From contig NZ_PHUE01000001.1 of NCBI RefSeq assembly GCF_002813295.1, positions 1,302,001-1,366,000 of the forward strand: a stretch of 64,000 nucleotides of DNA. The letters are read 5' to 3'. Positions 52,600 to 60,523 of this stretch are shown piece by piece. Position numbers and translations under genes: made by a program. Positions within the stretch are counted from its first letter, which is position 1, and the number at the start of each line of letters is the position of its first letter. The notes beneath the pieces are model-generated. The model was not told the origin of the DNA and did not search any database. It saw only the letters and a list, made by a program, of their open reading frames with translations. Source of the stretch: Flavobacterium sp. 5 (lineage in GTDB: Bacteria > Bacteroidota > Bacteroidia > Flavobacteriales > Flavobacteriaceae).

Positions 52600-52761
52600 A
52601 TTTAAAGATCTTTTATTAAAACTAAAATCTCTCAATTACCTGCATCAATAACCCAGATAGAAGTACAAATTCTTTTCATTTTTAATAAAAAATAAAAAGA
52701 TTTTAAGTGATAAGCGAACTAACGAAGTTAATCGCCTTTATAACAATCCTCCGTCAAAAAA

Positions 52762-53334
52762 TTACTGTATGCCTTTAGGAAAGTTCTTATGGATTGCCAA
52801 TTGGTATACTTTATACATAAGATAGCCTGTAATCAATCCACATAAATATCCTGAAATAATGTCTATTGGATAATGCAAACCTAAATAAATACGACTATAA
52901 GCAAAGATTAACGGCCATAAAAACAGCAATCCAAAATACTTGAATTGTTTTTTAAAAATCAGGTATAAAAAAGTTGATACCGACATGGTATTTGCTGCAT
53001 GTCCTGAAAAAAAGCTGAAAGAACTACGAGATTGAACGACTCTTATAATAGTATTTATTTCGGGATTATTGCAAGGCCTTGGACGTTGAAAAGTGTACTT
53101 GAATAGATTGGTAATTTGATCTGTGGCCAATATCAAAACAGCAATAAACAGCAATAAATAGCCCGTTCTCTTTAATCCTATTTTGTTATAAATAAGATAT
53201 AATAATAGCAAAAAAAAGGGAATCCAATTAAATTGTTTAGTAATGAAAAGCCAAAGACCATCATACGTTTCAGATCCTAAACCATTGAGATAAATAAATA
53301 ATTGGGTATCTAGAGTAAGTATTTTTTCGATCAT
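52762..53334 (-). CDS. PAP2-family membrane phosphatase
   Basis: A 190-residue membrane phosphatase with about five helices. The three PAP2 motifs are present: KYTFQRPRPCNN, SFSFFSGHAANT and SRIYLGLHYPIDIISG, with the catalytic histidines. Such enzymes dephosphorylate undecaprenyl diphosphate or phosphatidic acid. Which one applies here is not determinable. It begins where tatA/E ends, overlapping by a base, so the two are co-transcribed. Confidence 0.92.
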   Translation of the reverse strand: MIEKILTLDTQLFIYLNGLGSETYDGLWLFITKQFNWIPFFLLLLYLIYNKIGLKRTGYLLLFIAVLILATDQITNLFKYTFQRPRPCNNPEINTIIRVVQSRSSFSFFSGHAANTMSVSTFLYLIFKKQFKYFGLLFLWPLIFAYSRIYLGLHYPIDIISGYLCGLITGYLMYKVYQLAIHKNFPKGIQ

Positions 53335-53732
53335 TATATCTGACGTTTTATCGGTCCAGTAACATCATCTAAAATGGTAGTTCCGTCTGGATTTATAGCA
53401 CCACTGGTTACACTTTCTTTGGTTTTAGTGATTTCATTATTGAATGTATCTGTAATTCCATTGAATGTGCTTGATGAATCACCCAAAAGACTATTCTTCG
53501 CTTTGTTGATTTCAGAGTTAATACCTCCTGTCAAATCATCCAAAGTTTTTTGATCAAAACCATTGGCCTCGGCTCCTTTTTGAATTTCGCTTTTGATATC
53601 ATTGGTAGCATTTTTAAGTTGCGCCATTGCCTTCCCCATTGTTCTCGCCATTTCGGGAACCTTATCGGATCCAAAAAGCATTAACACAATAAACAAAATA
53701 AAAACTAATTCGCCTCCTCCTATTCCAAACAT
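53334..53732 (-). CDS. tatA: Twin-arginine translocase subunit TatA/TatE
   Basis: A 132-residue protein with an N-terminal membrane helix (ELVFILFIVLMLFG) and the conserved FGSDKVPEMARTMGKAM hinge and amphipathic helix. TatA oligomers form the protein-conducting element for folded proteins with twin-arginine signals. The tail is hydrophilic. It could equally be TatB-like; sequence alone does not separate them. It has its own promoter and leads into PAP2. Confidence 0.88.
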   Translation of the reverse strand: MFGIGGGELVFILFIVLMLFGSDKVPEMARTMGKAMAQLKNATNDIKSEIQKGAEANGFDQKTLDDLTGGINSEINKAKNSLLGDSSSTFNGITDTFNNEITKTKESVTSGAINPDGTTILDDVTGPIKRQI

Positions 53733-53751
53733 AATTTTTTGTATTTAAAAG

Positions 53752-53760
53752 GCAAATATA
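53752..53760 (-). promoter_or_regulatory. -7 element for tatA
   Basis: The minus strand reads TATATTTGC, an exact match, 20 bases before the ATG at 53732. Confidence 0.6.
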
Positions 53761-53799
53761 TTAAAATTTAAAGCTTTGTCTTTTAAAATTGTCTTAAAA

Positions 53800-53975
53800 A
53801 AAAGTAACTAAGTTTCTAAGAAACTAAGATGTTAAGACTTTATAGAAAGTTAATAATTTTCTGAGTTGCTGAATTATTAAGAGTTTGCTAGAGATAAAAA
53901 AGATGCTAAATTTATAAGGCTTTATCTAGCGTTACAAACTTAGCATCTTAGTTTCTTAGAAACTCAGTAACTCTT
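53800..53975. repeat. Long inverted repeat with AGTTTCTAAGAAACT cores
   Basis: Arms at about 53800-53836 and 53939-53975 are complementary at all but about three of 37 positions. Each contains its own AGTTTC-TAA-GAAACT palindrome. The 102-base spacer has a further pair (GCTAGA.ATAAA with TTTAT.CTAGC). The unit lies between the M1 peptidase stop and tatA. It resembles the short CTAAGTTxCT element before dnaG. Confidence 0.7.
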
Positions 53976-53982
53976 CTGTTCT

Positions 53983-56232
53983 TTAATCAAACTTTGATTT
54001 CATTTCAACTTTAGGCCATGAATTATTGGTTATATCAATATCTGCAGTTTCAAGTTTAGGATCAATTTGAATTTGCTTTATTGTCTTTGAAGTAGCAAAA
54101 ACTTTTTTTGCAGTTTCATTATTTTTCCTCCAAATCTGTGCTGGATATTTGTAATTATCTACCGTTCCGTCTTCATAAGTGATTTGAACAATAATTGGCA
54201 TTGGCATTCCTCCAGGCTTATTAAATTCTACTTCGTAAAAATATTTTGGATTTTTTAAATTTGCTTTTTCCTCTGCAGTCACATTTTGATCTACATAATC
54301 CGAAAGCAATTTCACTTCTTCCAATTGTAATGATTTCTTTGAAGATGGATTCAATTCCGAATTATCTCCAGCAATTAAATATACAAATGGTCCTTTTTCT
54401 GAGCCAAAACGCCCTTTTTTCACTTTAGCATCTTTCAAAGCTACGGTTGGAGTTTCGGTAACATAGTATTGCTTTACATCATTAATTCCAATATCTACGA
54501 AATCTGTTGAATAAAACCAACCTCTAAAAAACCAATCCAAATCAACTGCCGAAGCATCTTCCATAGTTCTAAAAAAGTCCTCTGGAGTTGGGTGCTTGAA
54601 TTTCCACCTGTTCGCATACATTTTGAACGCATAATCAAACAACTCACGTCCCATAATAGTTTCTCTTAATATATTAAGTCCTGTTGCTGGTTTTCCATAA
54701 GCATTGTTACCAAACTGAACAATGTTTTCAGAATTTGACATAATAGGCTCCAAAAACTTTTGATCGCCACTCATATAAGGAACTATATTTTTGGCTGGAC
54801 CACGACGAGATGGAAAATTTGTTCCTAATTCTTGTTCAGCCATATATTCCATAAATGAATTCAATCCTTCGTCCATCCAAGTCCATTGACGCTCATCTGA
54901 ATTAACAATCATAGGGAAAAAATTATGACCAACTTCGTGAACTACAACACCAATCATTCCATTTTTCACTTGCTCACTAGTCACTCCATTTTCATCAGGA
55001 CGACCATAATTCCAACAAATCATAGGATATTCCATTCCTTGATCTTCTGCTGAAACTGATACCGCTTTTGGATAAGGGTAATCAAATGTATGAGATGAAT
55101 AACTTTTTAAAGTATGTGCAACTGTTCGGGTTGATGTTTCTCCCCAAAGCGGATTAGCTTCTTTTGGATAAACCGATTCGGCCATAACCACTCTGCTACC
55201 CATTTGCACTGCCATAGCATCATAAATAAACTTTCTAGAAGTGGCTATACCAAAATCTCTAACATTTTTAGCACTGAATTTCCATGTTTTTTTCTTGTCA
55301 GAGAATCCTTTTTCAGCTGCTTCTGCTTCTGCTTGTGTTACAATAACCACAGGCTTATCAAATGATTTTTGAGCCAATTCGTATCTTTTTACTTGTTCAA
55401 CTGTAAACACTTCGCTTCTATTCATTAATTCTCCTGTTGCATCAATAACATGATCTGCAGGAACCGTAATGTTCACATCAAAGTTACCGAATGGCAAAGC
55501 AAATTCTCCGCTACCCCAAAACTGCATATTCTGCCAGCCTTCTACATCATTATAAACTGCCATTCTTGGATAAAACTGTGCAATAACGTACAGTCTATTC
55601 CCATCTTTTTCGAACAATTCATAACCAGAACGTCCATTACTGGTTTCTTTTTGATAATTATTAAAATTATACCACCATTTTGTAGAAAACGTAAGTTTTT
55701 CACCTGGTTTCATTGGAGTAACCAAATTAATACGCATCATCGTTTGATTGATAGTATAGGACATTGGATTTCCTTTGGCATCTTTAACATATTCTATGTT
55801 AAAACCACGTTCTAAGTCTTGTTTTAAATATTCACTTGTAAACTTAGCAGGAGTTAAAACGCTTTCAATTTTCTCGTTTTCCACTAAGGGACTCTGAGAG
55901 TTTTTTGCCGCTTGGTTTTGATCCAATTGGACCCACAAATACTCCAAACTATCTGGAGAATTATTATAATAGGTAATAGTTTCAGATCCGCTTAATTTAG
56001 CATTCTTATCGTCAAGCTCAACATCAATCTTATAATCTGCCTGTTGCTGATAATAAGCTGGGCCTGGAGCACCAGATGCAGTACGAAACATATTGGGCGT
56101 TGCCAATAAATCATACATTTGACTAAATTTGTTAGTATCGTATTTACCTTGCTGTTTAACAGTTGGAATAACTACTTTTTCTTGTGCCAATAAAACAGTT
56201 GGAAGAATAAATAAAAGTGAAAATTTTCTCAT
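53983..56232 (-). CDS. M1-family aminopeptidase, exported
   Basis: A 749-residue zinc metallopeptidase with a signal peptide (RKFSLLFILPTVLLAQE). The gluzincin site is VVHEVGHNFFPMI with the third ligand in WMDEGLNSFMEY. The N-terminal domain is the usual beta saddle and the C-terminal part is long and beta-rich, typical of Bacteroidetes M1 proteins. It probably trims peptides in the periplasm. It stands alone on the minus strand. Confidence 0.93.
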   Translation of the reverse strand: MRKFSLLFILPTVLLAQEKVVIPTVKQQGKYDTNKFSQMYDLLATPNMFRTASGAPGPAYYQQQADYKIDVELDDKNAKLSGSETITYYNNSPDSLEYLWVQLDQNQAAKNSQSPLVENEKIESVLTPAKFTSEYLKQDLERGFNIEYVKDAKGNPMSYTINQTMMRINLVTPMKPGEKLTFSTKWWYNFNNYQKETSNGRSGYELFEKDGNRLYVIAQFYPRMAVYNDVEGWQNMQFWGSGEFALPFGNFDVNITVPADHVIDATGELMNRSEVFTVEQVKRYELAQKSFDKPVVIVTQAEAEAAEKGFSDKKKTWKFSAKNVRDFGIATSRKFIYDAMAVQMGSRVVMAESVYPKEANPLWGETSTRTVAHTLKSYSSHTFDYPYPKAVSVSAEDQGMEYPMICWNYGRPDENGVTSEQVKNGMIGVVVHEVGHNFFPMIVNSDERQWTWMDEGLNSFMEYMAEQELGTNFPSRRGPAKNIVPYMSGDQKFLEPIMSNSENIVQFGNNAYGKPATGLNILRETIMGRELFDYAFKMYANRWKFKHPTPEDFFRTMEDASAVDLDWFFRGWFYSTDFVDIGINDVKQYYVTETPTVALKDAKVKKGRFGSEKGPFVYLIAGDNSELNPSSKKSLQLEEVKLLSDYVDQNVTAEEKANLKNPKYFYEVEFNKPGGMPMPIIVQITYEDGTVDNYKYPAQIWRKNNETAKKVFATSKTIKQIQIDPKLETADIDITNNSWPKVEMKSKFD

Positions 56233-56298
56233 GAACTAAAGCTAGAGTTGTTTTTAAACGGTGAAAATAACAATTTTTAGCAAAATTGTTACTAATCA

Positions 56299-56802
56299 TC
56301 AATATTTTAACACTTGCTTAGTAGATGATTCTGTAAAAAGAAAACTTTTTTTTACATTAAATGCCGTTACATGTACGATGTTCTGTTGTTCTTCAAAACA
56401 TTCAATTAATACAGAATTATAAATCTCAAGTGTATTTACTTTCGAAATATCTTTACTACTTAGGTAGCAAACCAATACATCGCCGTCCATTTCTTTACTT
56501 AGTAAATTCAATGCCTTTGATTGCCCATTAACTTTTAAAGAAAAATTCTCAGCTAGATATTTTTTTAGTAATTCTAACGATTCAACAGTTTCTTTATTGG
56601 TTCCAAAAAAAAACTTTTTATTGTATTTCTTTTCTAATGCTTTATCAAGATCATCTACAAAAATGCGAGAGGTAACCTGAAGCATTTTCTTTTCAGGCAC
56701 ATAATTGATTTGGTAAATTGCCATGTAAAATTTATGCATACCAAAACTGCTCATCGAAAAGACAAATACCAATAAAAAAACCGTAACTATTCTTCTTTTC
56801 AT
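56299..56802 (-). CDS. DUF6702 family protein
   Basis: A 167-residue exported protein with a signal peptide (to about residue 22, MSSFG) and the segments HKFYMAIYQINYVPEKKMLQVTSRIFVDDLDKAL, typical of DUF6702 in Bacteroidetes. Function is unknown. It often neighbours M1 peptidases and carboxypeptidase-regulatory proteins, as here. Its start overlaps the end of the upstream gene by four bases. Confidence 0.82.
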   Translation of the reverse strand: MKRRIVTVFLLVFVFSMSSFGMHKFYMAIYQINYVPEKKMLQVTSRIFVDDLDKALEKKYNKKFFFGTNKETVESLELLKKYLAENFSLKVNGQSKALNLLSKEMDGDVLVCYLSSKDISKVNTLEIYNSVLIECFEEQQNIVHVTAFNVKKSFLFTESSTKQVLKY

Positions 56803-57557
56803 TTTTCTACCGAAGCAATATGTTTGAATGCATCGTATTTATTAATTAAAAAATCCATAATCTCAAATTGTTGACTAGGGTCAAGAAAATCTCTGGATTT
56901 GGGGTCATTTTCACAATACAATAAAAACAGTCCGATTTGATCGTCTTTGATTTTCAATTTATCAGTAAAAAAAGAATAACTAACACTGTGTATAGCAACA
57001 TTTGTAAAACTTACATCTGTAACAAAATCTGATTTCTCTGGGTTATTTTTGAATAAGTGTTTAAATATCTTATTATAGACACGAATTACATCCATAGAAT
57101 TTGGATTCCCTGTCCCAGAAGGTATCATAAGTGGATTATCCGGAGTGGATTGCTTATCATCAAAATATTGTGTGTCTACAATTTTTTGAGTATTACCAAA
57201 TTCAGGATGAGGAACATGTTTAGCATAAACAACAACTGTAAGCAATTCATTAGCTACAGCATGCAATTTTATTTTATAAAAAGAAGAATTGACATCTGCT
57301 GCCGAAAGCACAATTTTTTCACTTTTAAATCCCAAACTGGTTACAAGTAGAGTATCATTAGCTTTTGCCAAAATACTAAACGCTCCTTTGCTATCGATTA
57401 AATCACCAGTTTTTGCATTTATATTAAAAACCAAGCCATTTTCTATCGCAGTAGAATCATTTACTACTCTTCCATGTAATGTTTTTCGAGTTAGCATTTG
57501 GCCAAAACAAAACTGACAACTTAAAAACAAAATCAATATTTTCAATATACTTTTCAT
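56799..57557 (-). CDS. Carboxypeptidase-regulatory-like protein A
   Basis: A 252-residue exported protein with a signal peptide (ILFLSCQFCFG) and an N-terminal CarboxypepD_reg-like beta-sandwich (LHGRVVNDSTAIENGLVFN... DSKGAFSILAKANDTLLVTSLGF). The C-terminal half is not recognised. The start at 57557 (ATG AAA AGT) replaces a TTG two codons upstream. It overlaps the DUF6702 gene by four bases and is more distant from the two tandem relatives upstream. Confidence 0.82.
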   Translation of the reverse strand: MKSILKILILFLSCQFCFGQMLTRKTLHGRVVNDSTAIENGLVFNINAKTGDLIDSKGAFSILAKANDTLLVTSLGFKSEKIVLSAADVNSSFYKIKLHAVANELLTVVVYAKHVPHPEFGNTQKIVDTQYFDDKQSTPDNPLMIPSGTGNPNSMDVIRVYNKIFKHLFKNNPEKSDFVTDVSFTNVAIHSVSYSFFTDKLKIKDDQIGLFLLYCENDPKSRDFLDPSQQFEIMDFLINKYDAFKHIASVEK

Positions 57558-57804
57558 TAACAACTACTTAAGAGATTATAAATTATAGGAATTTCAATAA
57601 TTAAAACTACGTTTTATTACTTATTAAAATTACAACTTTATTTAAAACTTAAGTTTAAGTAAATCAATTATTTTTTAAAGAGAACATCAAATAAAAGTAA
57701 GCTTTTGACACGGAAAAACACTACTTACTGACTTTTAACCTTTTAAATAACCAAAAGAATAATTTTATTCAAAAAAAACAATATCAATTGTATACAAAAA
57801 ATCA

Positions 57805-58524
57805 CTAGTTACCCACTCTGTTTTGATTATAAATAGTAGCTAGGTCAGTCATCAAAAACAAACTCATTGATTTATTTTTACCATTCAATGATTTTGCAAA
57901 TTCAGAATTTTCTACACAATAATATTGAAATCCTTTGATGAGTTCCACTGGAATCTTTAGCGTTTTTGTATAATATTTATTAGGAAACAAATACTCCAGC
58001 TTTTTCATCAACATCTCTTTCTTTTCCGTTTCGACATTCATTTTAAGAAAATGTCTTTCTCCTGATAGCGCACTATACAAACCCATAATTCCACCAGAAT
58101 TAGAATATAATTTTCTCTCTTGCGGAGTAAACTTTTTTTGTTGCCGTGAAATTATTCCCAAATTTTCGGCAGTTATATTAGCATCTTTATTTATAATCAC
58201 CTCATCCAATTCAACACTATTAAAAATCATATTTACTTCCATAGTTCCAGAATGATACTCATTCCTATAAACATACCTTTTCAAGTATTTATAATCAATT
58301 CCCGAAAAATTTAGAACATCACCTTCTTTAGCCCGAATAGAAAAACAGCCCTCTTTATCAGTAACAGCCATCATTTTATTCATACAATTAATCACACTAA
58401 TCCCTTCCAGCTTTGTTGAATCCAAAACAACACTCCCTATGATATTTTTTTCAACATTATTTTGGGCTATCAATAATTGACATTGCCCTAAGAAGACAAA
58501 CAAAACAATTAAATTATTTTTCAT
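57805..58524 (-). CDS. Carboxypeptidase-regulatory-like protein B
   Basis: A 239-residue exported protein with a signal peptide (NLIVLFVFLGQCQLLIAQ) and a CarboxypepD_reg-like domain (GSVVLDSTKLEGISVINC... DKEGCFSIRAKEGDVLNFSGIDY). A conserved block ITAENLGIISRQQKKFTPQERKL and KTLKIPVELIKGFQYYCVEN is shared with the next upstream gene. The role of that block is unknown. It lies between protein A and protein C on the same strand, with 42 bases to C. Confidence 0.78.
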   Translation of the reverse strand: MKNNLIVLFVFLGQCQLLIAQNNVEKNIIGSVVLDSTKLEGISVINCMNKMMAVTDKEGCFSIRAKEGDVLNFSGIDYKYLKRYVYRNEYHSGTMEVNMIFNSVELDEVIINKDANITAENLGIISRQQKKFTPQERKLYSNSGGIMGLYSALSGERHFLKMNVETEKKEMLMKKLEYLFPNKYYTKTLKIPVELIKGFQYYCVENSEFAKSLNGKNKSMSLFLMTDLATIYNQNRVGN

Positions 58525-58566
58525 TTACCTATTGTATTAATTTTCGTGACACATATTTTTATTTCA

Positions 58567-59337
58567 CTAATTCTCACCATCCTTTTGATTTTTATTAAAC
58601 TCCGAAGCCAATCCTACTATCAAAAACATACTCATCGTTTTGTTTTTATCGTTTAAAGACCTAACAAAATCAGGATCATCAATACAATAATACTGGAATC
58701 CCTTAATTAACTCTTCAGGGATTTTCAAGGTTTGTATATAATATTTATCTTCAAATAAATTCTCCAACTTTACCATCAAAAATTCCTTTTTCTCAATAGA
58801 AAGCTCTTTTTTTAGCATTTTGGTTCTCCCATTTATAGCATTCAAAATAGGATCCACAGCCAAAAAACCACCCAAAAGACCTAATAGATGTATGGGTTTA
58901 AAATCACCCGCAGTTTGCAATCTTCTTTCTGCTGTAGTCAACTTGACTTGATCTTTTGGAATTATACCTAAATTCTCAGCACTTATATTTGAATTTTTAT
59001 TCACAACTACTTCATTCAATTCAATGCTTTTTGGAGTCAGATCAACAGCAACTATTCCAATAGCAAATTCTCCTTTACTTATAAATTTCCTCAAAGGCTC
59101 ATAATTAACAGCCGAAAAACTAAGAATCTCTCCCTCTTTGGCCTGAATCGTAAAATGTCCATACGAATCCGAAACCACCATAATTTTACTAGAAGTATTC
59201 GTGATATTGATACCCTCTAATGGAGAAATACTATTTGTAGTTACCTGCCCATTCACCAATTTCTCAACACTCACTTGAGCAATGACAAACTGAACTATAA
59301 AAAAATGAATAAATAAAAAAGTAAAATTATTCCTCAC
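58567..59337 (-). CDS. Carboxypeptidase-regulatory-like protein C
   Basis: A 256-residue paralogue of protein B with signal peptide (NNFTFLFIHFFIVQFVIAQ), domain GQVTTNSISPLEGINITN and the blocks ISAENLGIIPKDQVKLTTAERRL and KTLKIPEELIKGFQYYCIDD. No ATG is available; a GTG at 59337 or a TTG at 59343 must serve, and GTG gives the better signal peptide. B and C are about half identical, indicating a tandem duplication. Function is unknown. Confidence 0.78.
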   Translation of the reverse strand: MRNNFTFLFIHFFIVQFVIAQVSVEKLVNGQVTTNSISPLEGINITNTSSKIMVVSDSYGHFTIQAKEGEILSFSAVNYEPLRKFISKGEFAIGIVAVDLTPKSIELNEVVVNKNSNISAENLGIIPKDQVKLTTAERRLQTAGDFKPIHLLGLLGGFLAVDPILNAINGRTKMLKKELSIEKKEFLMVKLENLFEDKYYIQTLKIPEELIKGFQYYCIDDPDFVRSLNDKNKTMSMFLIVGLASEFNKNQKDGEN

Positions 59338-59496
59338 GAGCAATCTGTTAATGGTTATCTTTTAAAAAATCTTCATTGCAACTTCATTTTTAAAACGTAA
59401 AAGTATCTCAAACCTCTCCAAATTAATTACTAAGACATTTGTAAAAGTTTGTTAATTAAAACACTGCCCCTAATAAATTAAAAACCAATCATTTTA

Positions 59497-59504
59497 TATC
59501 TTTA
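59497..59504 (+). promoter_or_regulatory. Probable -7 element for pepE
   Basis: TATCTTTA differs from TAnnTTTG by one base and lies 24 bases before the pepE ATG. Confidence 0.4.
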
Positions 59505-59528
59505 CGTAGAACTTTTGACATAAAATAA

Positions 59529-60236
59529 ATGAAAAATTGCATTATTGCCAGCACTTCAACTTTGTATGATGGAGACTATTTGGAGTATTTATTACCTGAA
59601 CTACAATTGCATTTTAAAGGTTGCAAAACCATATTATTTATACCATTTGCCAGACCAGGAGGGATCACTCATGACGATTATACCTCTAAGGCTGCAACGG
59701 CTTTTGCTAAAATAAATATTGTTTTAAAGGGCATTCATACTTATGAGAACCAAAAAGAAGCCATCCAAAAAGCTGAAGGTTTTTTTACAGGAGGAGGCAA
59801 TACTTTCCTATTAGTTTCCCAACTTTATAAAAATGATCTGATGAATGTACTCGCAGATACTGTAAAATCTGGCACCCCCTATTTAGGAACCAGTGCAGGC
59901 AGTAACATTTGCGGATTAACAATGCAAACCACCAATGACATGCCTATTGTCTATCCCCCGAATTTTCAAACCTTAGGATTATTACCTTTCAATTTGAACC
60001 CACATTATTTGGACGCCGATAATCAATCCAAGCACATGGGAGAAACTAGAGAAACAAGAATAAAAGAATTTCATGCTTTCAATTCATTACCTGTATTAGG
60101 TCTTCGAGAAGGAAGCTGGCTAGAGGTAAAAGGGCAAAAAATTACACTAAAAGGAAATTTACAAGCACGTCTTTTTAAACAAAATCAATTACCCGAAGAA
60201 TTAGAAAGTGGCAGTGACTTAAGCACCTTAAAATAA
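59529..60236 (+). CDS. pepE: Dipeptidase E (alpha-aspartyl dipeptidase)
   Basis: A 235-residue serine peptidase of family S51 that hydrolyses Asp-X dipeptides. The nucleophile serine is in YLGTSAGSNICG, after FFTGGGNTFLLV; the histidine and glutamate positions (NLNPHYLDAD and LGLREGSWL) follow. Length matches the family. It is a single-gene unit on the plus strand. Confidence 0.94.
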   Translation: MKNCIIASTSTLYDGDYLEYLLPELQLHFKGCKTILFIPFARPGGITHDDYTSKAATAFAKINIVLKGIHTYENQKEAIQKAEGFFTGGGNTFLLVSQLYKNDLMNVLADTVKSGTPYLGTSAGSNICGLTMQTTNDMPIVYPPNFQTLGLLPFNLNPHYLDADNQSKHMGETRETRIKEFHAFNSLPVLGLREGSWLEVKGQKITLKGNLQARLFKQNQLPEELESGSDLSTLK

Positions 60237-60523
60237 GAAAGAAAACAAATACAAAATTTTAAACCAACAAAATAAGTTATGAATTATTTCATTATAAACA
60301 ATTATATAACAGAATATTAAACATTTCTTCATAAACGACCACAAATACAATTAATAGTCATTTTTATGATTGACTTTAAAGTTTATTACTTAAATTAGTA
60401 AGCATTTTCTTTTATAGGACTTGAATTTTATTTAAATATGTAAGCACATTTCATCTTCATATGAAAATAAATTTAGAGGCTAATAAATTTAAAAACTTTA
60501 GTAAACATTTAAAAACTTTCAAA
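60237..60523. other. Region upstream of the arylsulfatase
   Basis: A 287-base AT-rich region. An ATG at 60461 is in frame but adds 21 residues with no signal peptide features. No exact -7 element was found. Confidence 0.4.
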
